62,228 nucleotides of DNA. Origin: DATHBD01 sp035296325. GTDB taxonomy: Bacteria > Actinomycetota > Actinomycetes > Mycobacteriales > Micromonosporaceae. Location: contig DATHBD010000013.1 of assembly GCA_035296325.1 (NCBI GenBank), positions 1 to 62,228 on the forward strand. Direction: 5' to 3'. Under the pieces are notes generated by a model that ran no database searches, was not told the origin of the DNA, and saw nothing but the letters and a program-made list of their open reading frames with translations. Shown piece after piece: positions 17,701 to 25,185 of this stretch (positions are counted from its first letter, which is position 1; each line of letters begins with the position of its first letter). The translations under genes were made by a program, and so were the position numbers.

Positions 17701-18687
17701 GCACCAGCGGGGGGTGACCTCCAGCACCGCGCCGGCCGTGTCGACGACGATGACACCCTCGTGCAAGGAGTGCAGGATCGCCTGGCGGAACACGTGTTCG
17801 TCGTGCAACGTACGTCCGGCTTGGTTCACCGCGGCGCCAGCGCGCAGGAACACCACGTACAGGGTCAGCACCAGCAAGGCCGAGGCGGCGGTGACGGCGC
17901 CCAGCTCGTTTCCAAGGTCGTCGCTGCCGGCCGCGGTCAGCAGCACCCCGACCAAGAGCATGACCGCGACCACTGCCGGAGCCATCTGCCGCACCGCTTT
18001 AACTCCCGGCCCATCGCCCAGGAACACCTGCGCTGCCGTGCGGTCCGGCCGGCAGAGCAGAAGGCCGACGGTCACGGCGATGAACGCCAAGGCCGCACCG
18101 TACGACATCGACATCACCGTCGACGTGCCGGACAGGTAGGTCAGGCCATAGGCGTGGCCGAGCAGGGCCACCGCCGCCACCAGGGCGCCGCCCGGTGTGA
18201 GCACCTTGGCGGGCCGATACCCGTGGCCCGCGTCAGCGTCCAGGAACGTCAGGGCCAGCCCGGTGGACAGCAGGGCGATCGCCGTGTGCGGCGACGGACG
18301 CCCGGGAAGGTCGGCGGTCGACCATGCCCGCGTCCGGTCGGGGAACAGCAGCGTGTCCACGCCCAGACCCCAACCGGTCAGGTATTGCAGCAGCACCACC
18401 GCGCCGACCAGCGCCACCAGCAGACCCACCCCCTGGCCGGCACGGCGCCGGGTGAGAGAAGCGGACGCCGGGGCGACGAGCCACAGGCCGGCACCCGTCA
18501 GCGCCAACGCCACCGCGGTGATGGGAGGCATCGCCGGACTGGACGGAATGACGTATGTGAAGCTCCGTGCCCCCAAGGCGTAGCCCAGCATGGCGGTACC
18601 GGCGAGCAGGATCGTCCATGCGCTGACCGCCGCGACCAGCCACGACCGCCAAGGGTTTCCCCGAACCAGCCCACCCGAGTACCACAC
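14722..18687 (-). CDS. Multi-PAS hybrid sensor histidine kinase with two receiver domains
   Basis: A 1321-residue membrane-bound hybrid kinase. Residues 1-290 hold about eight hydrophobic helices, followed by four PAS domains (about 295-420, 425-550, 555-675, 680-800). The HisKA H-box is VSHELRTPMNG (His about 806), and the ATPase domain has N-box NLLGNAVKFTEH, DTGIGI and GGTGLGL. Two receivers follow: LLVVDDN...VIDQHMPG (Asp about 1094) and VLLVEDN...LMDCQMPKMDG (Asp about 1237). The layout is like BarA/TorS-type sensors without an Hpt domain. GTG 18687 is the only candidate start near the first helix and has no good ribosome binding site. It is divergent from two further kinases, which suggests one signalling unit. 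Confidence 0.92.
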   Translation of the reverse strand: MWYSGGLVRGNPWRSWLVAAVSAWTILLAGTAMLGYALGARSFTYVIPSSPAMPPITAVALALTGAGLWLVAPASASLTRRRAGQGVGLLVALVGAVVLLQYLTGWGLGVDTLLFPDRTRAWSTADLPGRPSPHTAIALLSTGLALTFLDADAGHGYRPAKVLTPGGALVAAVALLGHAYGLTYLSGTSTVMSMSYGAALAFIAVTVGLLLCRPDRTAAQVFLGDGPGVKAVRQMAPAVVAVMLLVGVLLTAAGSDDLGNELGAVTAASALLVLTLYVVFLRAGAAVNQAGRTLHDEHVFRQAILHSLHEGVIVVDTAGAVLEVTPRWCEITGYSAQEAVGCTPPYPWWPPGRQDERMAAGAAVVNAAGPIDFDVLIRRPDGTDVEVNVTATPMLTATGRGPIVCSYRDLTERNHAEAARRHVAEQLDHFFELSPDLLCIAGADGYFKRLNPAWQRILGHTAEELMSRPYQEFVHPDDVARTDAESVEQLGQGRNTLAFENRYRCRDGSYRWLTWNAIPTPEGLVYAVARDGTAQRAAAEDQAFLAAIVDSTDDAIIGKTLDGTIISWNRGAEHLYGYPAAQAIGQSIEIVTPPDQHDEINETLKNIMQGEPFCHHNSVRVREDGTRVHVALTISPVHDPTGTVIGCASIARDLSERLRAEERFRQLIRAAPDAMVIVDESGTIVLINDQTERLFGYTSRDLVGQPVELLIPKHLRAQHVDARDGYVSAPRIRGMGVGQELAGLRGDGSQFPIEVSLAPLDTDQGIMVSAAIRDITERRQFEQDFALARDEALAAARLKSQFVAMVSHELRTPMNGVVGLTRLLLDTALQPAQRRYAEAIRTSGRALVTIINDILDFSKIEAGKVELVENDFALDDILEEVVQVAAEIARDKDVEVLGYYPPELPTTLRGDDGRLRQVLLNLLGNAVKFTEHGDVVLRAEAAAAAADGSLHVTYTVLDTGIGIAPQDLPQLFQPFSQIDGTTNREFGGTGLGLVIARQLVELMGGRLQVESQPGHGSRFWFTLPTRLRPDSPLGGVDPKDLVSGRRLLVVDDNPHNRQLITQHTQAWGMISETVPDGHTALNRLRHDQSYDIAVIDQHMPGLTGVDLISQIAVDPTIPHLPVVLMTSGSHDDDQIATGAGVACILPKPIGPSQLYNCLLEVLHPHPARAGEQGAVARIDQSDATDHGHVLLVEDNLINQMVAVDTLAALGYQVDIAANGLEALQLAATKPYRAILMDCQMPKMDGYTATAELRHQEGTNQRTPIIAMTAGALPEDQQRCLAAGMDDYLAKPIDPDQLQAALERWSTDAATPATSDPHAPQQ

Positions 18688-18794
18688 ACACGTATTATGA
18701 GGGGAATTATATATAAAATGGTCAGAAATGCTCTACCGGTCGACGAGGGAAACCGGACCGCGTGTAAACCACAGTGCGACTCGGGGGAACCGAC
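18688..18794. promoter_or_regulatory. AT-rich divergent promoter region of the kinase cluster
   Basis: Within otherwise very GC-rich DNA, 18691-18719 is almost pure A/T (TATTATGAGGGG, then AATTATATATAAAATG). Read leftward it offers TATAAT as a -10 for the large hybrid kinase, about 20 bp before its GTG. Read rightward, TATATA or TATAAA could serve the soluble kinase. Overlapping divergent promoters would tie the two transcripts together. No operator was identified. Confidence 0.5.
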
Positions 18795-19592
18795 GTGGAC
18801 GACCGCCGAGGTGCGGCTGCGACCGTGGCCGTCCCGGCCACCGGTAGCGCTACCAGCTCCGGTTCCGATGGGACGCTTCCCGGTGCGGTGCTGTTGTCGA
18901 AACTCGGGCATGAGCTGCGCAGCCCGCTCACCGGCATCGTGGGCCTGACCCGCATCATGCTGCTGAAACTCGTGGACGGCTCAATCGTCACAGCGCAGCA
19001 GATCCACCAGCTGGAGCTGATGCGCACCAGCGCGGTGCAAATGCTCGACACCGTCGACCGGGTCGTCGCGATCACCAAACTCGACGCCGTAACGTCCCCG
19101 CCCGGCAGCGCGTTCGACTGCCGCACCGCGATCACCACGGTCGCGGTGCAAGCGAAGCCGAGCGCGGACGCCCACGCACGGCGGCTGATCGTCGAGGTAC
19201 CCGACGAGCCGGTCATGATGATCGGCCACGAGGACGCCCTGCAACGGCTGCTGACCGAACTGGTCGACAACGCGATCAAATACACCGACCAGACCGACAT
19301 CCGCATCCGCTGCCATCTCGCGGCGCACCGATCCCCGGTGATCGAGGTGAGCGACGGCGGTCCCGGCATCACCGCCGAGGAGCAGACCAGCATCTTCGCG
19401 CCGTTCTTCCGCGGCGCGGCCGCCGAACACCACGACGTCTCAGGCAGCGGGTTGGGGCTCTACCTGGCCCAGCAACTCACCGACCGGTGCGGCACAACAC
19501 TGACCGTGCACAGCACGCCGTCGACGGGCAGCACCTTCGTCCTACGGCTCAATCCGCTGGCTATTTCAGCCACCGCTACGACATCGCGCTGA
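18795..19592 (+). CDS. Small soluble sensor histidine kinase
   Basis: A 265-residue kinase with no membrane helix. The H-box is LSKLGHELRSPLTGIVGLTR (His about residue 37). The HATPase domain has N-box ELVDNAIKYTDQ, G1 SDGGPGI, and G2 GSGLGLYLAQQL. No PAS, HAMP or sensory domain precedes the H-box, so input probably comes from a partner protein. The start is placed at GTG 18795, with CGGGGGAA seven bases upstream; GTG 18774 is an in-frame alternative with no such site. It lies 9 bp before the REC-PAS-kinase gene, so both form an operon. Confidence 0.87.
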   Translation: MDDRRGAAATVAVPATGSATSSGSDGTLPGAVLLSKLGHELRSPLTGIVGLTRIMLLKLVDGSIVTAQQIHQLELMRTSAVQMLDTVDRVVAITKLDAVTSPPGSAFDCRTAITTVAVQAKPSADAHARRLIVEVPDEPVMMIGHEDALQRLLTELVDNAIKYTDQTDIRIRCHLAAHRSPVIEVSDGGPGITAEEQTSIFAPFFRGAAAEHHDVSGSGLGLYLAQQLTDRCGTTLTVHSTPSTGSTFVLRLNPLAISATATTSR

Positions 19593-19601
19593 GGAGCAGC
19601 C

Positions 19602-21647
19602 ATGGCCACCGTCCTCATCGTCGATGACCACGCCACCAACCGGGAGGTCGCCCGTGCGACCCTCGACCTCGGCGGCCACCACGTCATCGAGGCCACGGAA
19701 GGCCAGCAGGCCCTCGCCATGGCGCGCGCCGTGCACCCCGACGTGATCCTCACCGACGTGGTCATGCCGGGCATGGACGGCTACGAACTCGCCCACGCGC
19801 TGCGCACCGACGCCGGCACCGCCGACATCCCGGTGCTGTTCTACACGGCCAACTACAGCCCCGCCGAAGCCCAACCAATAGCCACGGCGTACGGAGTCGC
19901 CCAGGTCCTGGCCAAGTCCGCCGACCCGCTGGAACTGCTCACCGCCGTCGAGCAGGCGCTCCACCACGATCCCGCACCTCTCAAGACCGACGACGGCCTG
20001 ACCACCGGACACCTGCGCACGGTCAACGCCAAACTGATAGAGAAGATCCTCGCCCTCGACGAGAGCGAGGCACGCTTCGAAGCCTTCGCCGAACTGGCCC
20101 CGGTCGGCATCGCCTTCGGCGGATCGGACCTGCACGCCACCTACGTCAACACCCGGCTCAGCGAGATCACCGCGACCGCAACCGCCGACCTGCTCGGCCC
20201 GGGATGGCTGCGCTGCCTGGCACCCGCGGGCCAGAGCGAACTGCGCAACAGCGACACGCTCCTCGCCGGCACCGCCACCTACGCCGGTCCCGTGATCCTG
20301 TCCCCCGGCATGCAACGGCACCTGCAGGTCGTCGTGCGTCCCCTCAACGACCACGGCGACCCGGGCGGCTTCATCGCCGTCATCACCGACGTGACGCCCC
20401 TCATCGAAGCCGAACGACGCCGCCACGCCGAAGAACGGGACCGCGAGATCGAGGAACGCCGGCAGATCGCCCAGCGTTTCGACAGCCTCGCCCGGCTGTC
20501 CGGAGCCGTCGCCCACGACTTCAACAACATGCTCGGCGTCATCCTCTCCTTCGGCGAGTTCGTCGAAGAAGCCGTCGTTGACACCGTCGACCAACCCCTC
20601 ACCGCCGCGAAGGTCGAAACGATCCTGCACGACCTCGACCAAGTCACCCGGGCCGGCAAACGCGCCGCCCACCTCGCGCACCAGCTCCTCACCTTCGGCG
20701 GTAAGGAGGTCATGCAACCCACCGTGATCAACCTCAACGCCATCGTCGAAGAGGTCTGCGGCATGCTCGCCACCGCGGTAGGAGGACAGATCACCGTCAC
20801 CACCCGGCTCGACCCCCACCTGCGCAACACCCGCACCGACGCCAGCCAGCTGTGCCAGGTCCTGTTCAACCTCGCCATCAACGCCCGTGACGCGATGCCC
20901 CGCGGCGGCGCCCTGGTGTTCCGCAGCACCAACAAGACCGACGCCGACACCGGGCCGCGGGCCGGGGGTGCACCCGGCGGCGAATACGTCCACATCGCTG
21001 TGACCGACAACGGCGACGGCATGCCCCCCGAGGTCATCGACCGAGCCATGGAACCGTTCTTCACCACCAAAGCCAAAGGACAAGGCACCGGCCTCGGTCT
21101 GGCCACCGCCTACGGCGTCATCAAACAGGCCGGCGGCGACCTGATCATCGACTCCGCCGTCGGCCGTGGCACCACCATCCACCTCTACCTACCCGCCACC
21201 GACGAACCGACCCACACCAGCCAACCCGCCGCAACGGCACAGACACCCGCCGGCCACACCATCCTGCTCGCCGAAGACGAAGACGGCCTGCGCCACGCCG
21301 CCGTTCGGATCCTCACCAACGCCGGCTACCACGTCCTCAACGCGGCCAACGGCCAAGATGCCCTCACCCTCGCCCGCCAACACAACGGCCCCATCCACGG
21401 CCTGCTCACCGACGTCGTCATGCCACACATGAACGGACCCACCCTCGCCGCAGCGTTGAGCATCGAGCGACCCGGTACGCCCGTGCTGTACATGTCCGGC
21501 TACGCCGCACCCCTCATGACCGAACAAGGCCTCCTCGAACCCGACGTCACAGTCCTGGGCAAACCGTTCACCAAAGACGAACTCCTCACCGCGCTCAACA
21601 CCGCGCTCACCGACACCACCCAGCGACAACTCACCACCGTGCAGTAA
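19602..21647 (+). CDS. REC-PAS-histidine kinase-REC hybrid protein
   Basis: A 681-residue cytoplasmic protein. An N-terminal receiver (1-125) has LIVDDH, phosphorylation site LTDVVMPGMDG (Asp about 51) and a C-terminal lysine region. A PAS-like domain covers about 155-265. The kinase core has SGAVAHDFNNMLGVILSF (His about 308, NtrB/HWE-unlike DHp with the HDFNN form) and an ATPase domain (NLAINARDAM, TDNGDGM, GTGLGLATAYG). A second receiver (about 550-670) has AEDEDG and LTDVVMPHMNG. GAGGAG precedes ATG 19602. This is a phosphorelay hub, possibly taking phosphate from the soluble kinase at its N-terminal receiver. Confidence 0.9.
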   Translation: MATVLIVDDHATNREVARATLDLGGHHVIEATEGQQALAMARAVHPDVILTDVVMPGMDGYELAHALRTDAGTADIPVLFYTANYSPAEAQPIATAYGVAQVLAKSADPLELLTAVEQALHHDPAPLKTDDGLTTGHLRTVNAKLIEKILALDESEARFEAFAELAPVGIAFGGSDLHATYVNTRLSEITATATADLLGPGWLRCLAPAGQSELRNSDTLLAGTATYAGPVILSPGMQRHLQVVVRPLNDHGDPGGFIAVITDVTPLIEAERRRHAEERDREIEERRQIAQRFDSLARLSGAVAHDFNNMLGVILSFGEFVEEAVVDTVDQPLTAAKVETILHDLDQVTRAGKRAAHLAHQLLTFGGKEVMQPTVINLNAIVEEVCGMLATAVGGQITVTTRLDPHLRNTRTDASQLCQVLFNLAINARDAMPRGGALVFRSTNKTDADTGPRAGGAPGGEYVHIAVTDNGDGMPPEVIDRAMEPFFTTKAKGQGTGLGLATAYGVIKQAGGDLIIDSAVGRGTTIHLYLPATDEPTHTSQPAATAQTPAGHTILLAEDEDGLRHAAVRILTNAGYHVLNAANGQDALTLARQHNGPIHGLLTDVVMPHMNGPTLAAALSIERPGTPVLYMSGYAAPLMTEQGLLEPDVTVLGKPFTKDELLTALNTALTDTTQRQLTTVQ

Positions 21648-21750
21648 GCCAGGCCGCGGTGTCATCGGGACTTGTCTCGCTAAGGGTGTTTCGGGCATCT
21701 TCGGTTAACCGCTGTACCGATCTTCCTCAACCCCGATCTAAATCAACTTT

Positions 21751-22417
21751 TTGGCGGCAGATCGCGCGATCGTTAACAACGCCCCCCACCCGACCGAGAT
21801 CCGCATCGGCTACGCCCGGGTCCCCACCGGCGGGCAGAAACTTGAGCGACAGATCGACGCCCTGCACGCGGCCGGGTGCCGGCGGGTCTTCGCCGAGAAG
21901 CAATCCGGCCGGGACACCGACCGCCCGGAGCTGACCGCGTGCCTGGCATTCCTGACGGTCGGCGACACCCTAGTGGCCCCGTCCTTGGGCCGACTGTCGC
22001 GCTCGCTGGCCGATCTGATCACCACCGTCGGCCAGTTGCGCTCCCGCGACATCGGATTCACCTCACTGCACGAAAGCCTCGACACCACCGCCACCCCCGG
22101 CGGCCGCCTGGTCTTCCACGTACTTCGCTGCCCTCGCTGAGTTCATCCGCGAGCTGATCGTCTCGGGCACCCGCGAGGGCGTGACCGCCGCGCGGGCGCG
22201 CGGCCGCTTCGGCGGACAGCCCAGCGTCATCACCCCGGAGATCATCCGCGCCGCCCGCGACTTGCTGCCCAACCCCGACACCAGCATCACCGCCATTGTG
22301 AAACTCCTCGGCGTCAGCCCCGGCACCCTCTACAACCACATCCCCGACCTACGCGAACTGCGGGCCGCCGGCCGCGCCCGCACTCAACTGCCCGCGGCAC
22401 GAACCGCCTCGCGGTAG
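21751..22417 (+). pseudogene. Serine recombinase (resolvase/invertase) pseudogene
   Basis: The first frame reads a resolvase catalytic domain: IGYARVPTGGQ, LGRLSRSLADL, then GGRLVFHV. It then runs to a stop at 22138-22140. The missing part continues in the next frame (FAALAEFIRELIVSGTREG, GRFGGQPSVITPE, and an HTH with SITAIVKLLGVSPGTLYNH) up to 22417. A single extra A at about 22122 (CACGTACTTC for CACGTCTTC) explains the break. In addition the catalytic serine of the YARVS motif is proline (CCC), so the enzyme would be dead even in frame. No good start codon is seen. It is probably a Tn3-type or invertase-type remnant. Confidence 0.85.
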
Positions 22418-22672
22418 CTAACCGCCGTTTGCGGCTGGTGACACGTTTCTTACCGACACCCCGTCTCGCCGCAGGGACCGGCGAACGCAGCGACGACTCC
22501 ACTCCACGCACACACCCCAACCGCGCGAAGATCAACAACGGAACGTTGGGTTTCGCAGAAAGCTACGGCGGGGCCTCACTGACCTTCGACGCTGGGTCGG
22601 GCGGTTTCATTTTCACGTAAATCGAAACTGTATCCAATTCTACTTAACCCAAAGCGCGAGAGCCGAGACGGC

Positions 22673-22696
22673 ACAGGATAATGACCGTTATCCTGT
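22673..22696. promoter_or_regulatory. Dyad in an AT-rich patch
   Basis: ACAGGATAA (22673-22681) and TTATCCTGT (22688-22696) are perfect 9-bp arms around TGACCG. It is too weak in GC and T-tail for a usual terminator. It could be an operator or a recombination half-site left from the adjacent recombinase. Confidence 0.35.
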
Positions 22697-22777
22697 AGTT
22701 GTCTGTTCGCGTCGCAGCTGAACCGGCGAGCAGCGCGGCGGGGGTGGCGAGTCGGTGGCGAATTCTCACTCAAACCG

Positions 22778-22831
22778 GCGAACGACGAGGGGTGCTGACG
22801 TCCTCGGATGTCAGCACCCCTCGTCGTTCGC
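22778..22831. terminator. Perfect 22-bp hairpin, probable terminator
   Basis: Arms 22778-22799 and 22810-22831 are exact complements (core GACGAGGGGTGCTGAC) with a 10-nt loop. It lies 48 bp beyond the stop of the leftward gene at 22880, the normal place for its terminator. There is no T-run, as is common for actinomycete terminators. The stem is unusually long. Confidence 0.75.
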
Positions 22832-22879
22832 GCGGCTTTGCGGTGTTGTCGTGGCGCAGTACCGCAGTCAACTGACGGC

Positions 22880-23173
22880 TCAGTCGGCCGTGGGCTCTTT
22901 CGGGAAGGTGCGAGGGTGGTGCGTTTTGTAGTCGAGCCCGTAGACCTTCTTCAAGTCCTCGATGGCTTTGAGCGCGGCCTTGCCGTGCGGGCTGGCGCTC
23001 GACTCACCTTCGTCGCCCGGTACGGGCTCGAAGGAGTGAAGCACGATCTTTTCCAGCAGCTCGCCCAGAGTCTCGTCGTTGAACTCGGCCAAGCCCTTCA
23101 GCACCTTCACCAGCCGAGCTTCCATACGGACACCCAGCTGGACCCGTTCGATCTTCGATGTTGCTTCGCCCAT
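22880..23173 (-). CDS. Conserved small hypothetical protein, possibly ribbon-helix-helix
   Basis: A 97-residue charged protein. Residues 7-42 (KIERVQLGVRMEARLVKVLK and LGELLEKIVLHSFE) have the strand-helix-helix rhythm of RHH DNA-binding proteins. The C-terminal part is basic (AIEDLKKVYGLDYKTHHPR). GGGAGGACG precedes ATG 23173 at good distance, supporting a real gene. It stands alone, with its own terminator and an upstream dyad, so a self-regulating DNA-binding protein or orphan antitoxin is possible. No toxin gene lies next to it. Function unproven. Confidence 0.7.
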   Translation of the reverse strand: MGEATSKIERVQLGVRMEARLVKVLKGLAEFNDETLGELLEKIVLHSFEPVPGDEGESSASPHGKAALKAIEDLKKVYGLDYKTHHPRTFPKEPTAD

Positions 23174-23195
23174 GGCCCCGTCCTCCCGGTTCGGT

Positions 23196-23217
23196 GTTAC
23201 CTAGGGACCAAGATAAC
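23196..23217. promoter_or_regulatory. Imperfect 22-bp palindrome upstream of the small protein
   Basis: GTTACCTAGG (23196-23205) and CCAAGATAAC (23208-23217) match at 8 of 10 paired positions. The site begins 22 bp before the ATG at 23173, where an autoregulatory operator would lie. It is suggestive because the gene product may be a ribbon-helix-helix protein. Confidence 0.35.
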
Positions 23218-23440
23218 AAGGCGCGGTGGAAGTGTAGCTTCGATTTGCGGGCACGGCCCTAGCCGACTTGGCCGTCGCTGAATACCAAGGTGACGATCTT
23301 GCCGAGGCGCACCGACCAGGTCGTACCCAACTGGCCGCGGATTCGGCGAACCCGCCGACAACAAGCTCAGAACCGCCCTGCCCCGTCAACCTGAGCTGGT
23401 CACCCGGTGCCGTGCGCGCGAGCGTCCGTGCCGCCCGGCC

Positions 23441-24832
23441 TCAACGCCGGAACGTCACCCAGTTGACGTTGACGAACTCGCGGGGCTGGCCGCTGGTGAA
23501 GGTCAGATAGACCGTCTGCACACCGGTCACGTCGGACACATTGCCCGGCAGCGACTGCCAGCTCTGCCACCCTCCGGTGTCCCCCACCGAGATGCTGCCG
23601 ATCGGGGGATTGCTGCGGCTGCCGATCCGCACCTCGACGAGCCCGCTCGCCCCGGCACCGACCCCGGACGCCACGCGGACAACGAAGGCACGGACGCCGC
23701 CCGTACCGAAATCGATGTTGTCGAACTGCACCCAGTCGCCGTTGGCGATCGCGCCGATATTCTGTCCGCCCTCACTGGACGGCTCGGTGCCCACGCTGGA
23801 CTGTGCGGTGAACGACTCGGCCTCGATGGGGGCATACGCGCTGCGCACGCCACCCGTCGGGTTGGTCGGCGGCGTGCCGCCGCCACCGCGGGTGTACACC
23901 GCGACGTAGTCGACCAGCATCGGTCGCCCTGGCACCGTTGCCCCGGTCGGCGTCGGGGCACCGGCGAGCCGGTTGGGGAACGCGCCGCCCATGGCGACGT
24001 TGAGCAGCACGAAGTAGCCGGCGTGACCGGTCATGTTGGCCCAGTGCGGCTCGCCCACCTGGTCCTGACGCACCGTGTGGAAGTGCTGGCCATCGACGTA
24101 CCAGCGCAGTTGGTTGGGGGTGAGACTGCGATCCCACTCGAAGCCGTAGGTATGGAACGCCGCCTGGCAGCTGGCACCCGGACACGCCCGGCTGGCGACC
24201 AGGCCGTTCGTCTCGTCGCACGGCCCGCCGGGGTTGACCCCGCAGTGCAACACCCCCCAGACGGTGTTGATGCCGTTGACGTTCTCCATGATGTCGAACT
24301 CACCGATCATCGGCCAGCTGTACCGGTCGGTGCGGTACGGCGCACCCAGGGCCCAGAACGCCGGCCAGTAGCCGGCCGCGCCGGCACCGGTCACGTTGGG
24401 CATCTGGATGCGCCCTTCGATGCGGAGCACACCACCGGCCGGGGCCTTGAAGTCGGTGCGGACAGTTTCGATTCGCGCTGACGTCCAGCCGCCGACCGCG
24501 TCCCGCAACGGCGTGATCCGCAGGTTGCCGGCGCCGTCGTGACTGACGTTCTGGACCCGGTCGGTGTAGGTCTGGATTTCGCCGGTCCCCCATTGGGGCG
24601 GTCCGCCGGGATAGCTCGTACCGGTGTCGATGATCCAGTTACTCCCCGAGGGCAGGGTGTCGGCCGCGCCGGTGAAGTCGTCGGCCCACACCTGGGTCCA
24701 GCCGGCGGGCGGGTCCGGCAGCGCGGCCTGGGCCGCGCCGGCGAGCGACGCGGGCACCGCGATGGCAACGGACGCTGTGGCGGCGATCAGAAGGCGGCGG
24801 CGAACGCCTGACCCCGAGCAAGAGATCCTCAT
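23441..24832 (-). CDS. Secreted GH16 endo-glucanase/laminarinase with C-terminal CBM6-like domain
   Basis: A 463-residue exported enzyme. A signal peptide (about 1-36; RRRLLIAATASVAIAVPASL...AQAA) precedes the GH16 jelly roll (about 40-315). The catalytic signature GEFDIMENV (about residue 178) has the nucleophile and acid/base glutamates flanking the aspartate. A Gly/Pro/Thr linker (RGGGGTPPTNPTGG) leads to a carbohydrate-binding module of CBM6 type (about 335-463; IEAESFTAQSSVGTE, GDWVQFDNIDFGTGG, QTVYLTFT). It likely cleaves beta-1,3 or beta-1,3-1,4 glucans. ATG 24832 is chosen because it begins the signal peptide; longer in-frame extensions are not credible. Confidence 0.93.
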   Translation of the reverse strand: MRISCSGSGVRRRLLIAATASVAIAVPASLAGAAQAALPDPPAGWTQVWADDFTGAADTLPSGSNWIIDTGTSYPGGPPQWGTGEIQTYTDRVQNVSHDGAGNLRITPLRDAVGGWTSARIETVRTDFKAPAGGVLRIEGRIQMPNVTGAGAAGYWPAFWALGAPYRTDRYSWPMIGEFDIMENVNGINTVWGVLHCGVNPGGPCDETNGLVASRACPGASCQAAFHTYGFEWDRSLTPNQLRWYVDGQHFHTVRQDQVGEPHWANMTGHAGYFVLLNVAMGGAFPNRLAGAPTPTGATVPGRPMLVDYVAVYTRGGGGTPPTNPTGGVRSAYAPIEAESFTAQSSVGTEPSSEGGQNIGAIANGDWVQFDNIDFGTGGVRAFVVRVASGVGAGASGLVEVRIGSRSNPPIGSISVGDTGGWQSWQSLPGNVSDVTGVQTVYLTFTSGQPREFVNVNWVTFRR

Positions 24833-25185
24833 GGCGCGGCCCACTTCCGGCATCCGAGGGTGGGAGTAGAGGCCCACACCGGCAGCCTCCCGCCTGGGCA
24901 ACGATGCTGTCAACCATCGTCCCCACTCGATCTGTCCCGCGCTCCCCGTACCACACACGATCGAAGCGCCCGCGGGTGGAGCAGCGGGACTGGCTCCGTC
25001 GGGCGCTGGATGCTCTGCCGGCACGACAGCGTGCGGGAGGCGACCCGCCTCCCGCACGCTTTACCTTAACCGTGCAGAATCATTGCCAGGAATACCGAAC
25101 CCGGCCACTGCCGGACGTGAAGGCGTAATGCCCGCCCGAATTTCCCGGGCTTCCCTCAACGCCACGTGACTCGGACGATGTCTGA
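24833..25185. other. Upstream region of the GH16 gene
   Basis: No gene is seen in this 353-bp gap. It should contain the leftward GH16 promoter. No CebR-type TGGGAGCGCTCCCA box was found here, unlike at the right edge of the window. A strong hairpin at 25028-25060 separates it from the next gene. Confidence 0.5.
25028..25060. terminator. 14-bp hairpin, probable terminator
   Basis: AGCGTGCGGGAGGC (25028-25041) pairs perfectly with 25047-25060 around a 5-nt loop (GACCC). On the plus strand it is followed by TTACCTT. It stands between two leftward genes, downstream of the APH-like gene that ends at 25186, and would isolate it from GH16. Confidence 0.7.

Larger units (their letters stand above)
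22418..22879. other. Non-coding stretch between recombinase relic and small gene
   Basis: No gene is recognised. The stretch 22600-22700 is notably AT-richer than its surroundings and holds a 9-bp dyad (22673-22696). A very stable hairpin follows at 22778-22831. Both are listed separately. Confidence 0.5.

Noticed and set aside
15643..18948. A very long open frame on the plus strand opposite the hybrid kinase
   Set aside because: It mirrors the kinase coding strand, has no domain, and its openness follows from GC-rich codon bias.
21655..21720. Possible Tn3-type terminal inverted repeat (CGCTAAGGG near the recombinase relic)
   Set aside because: No matching opposite end was found and the match is only a few bases.
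22429..22620. Short plus-strand frame after the recombinase relic
   Set aside because: Composition looks random and there is no ribosome binding site.
24833..25185. CebR-type operator upstream of the GH16 gene
   Set aside because: Looked for because two such boxes exist at the right edge; none is present here.
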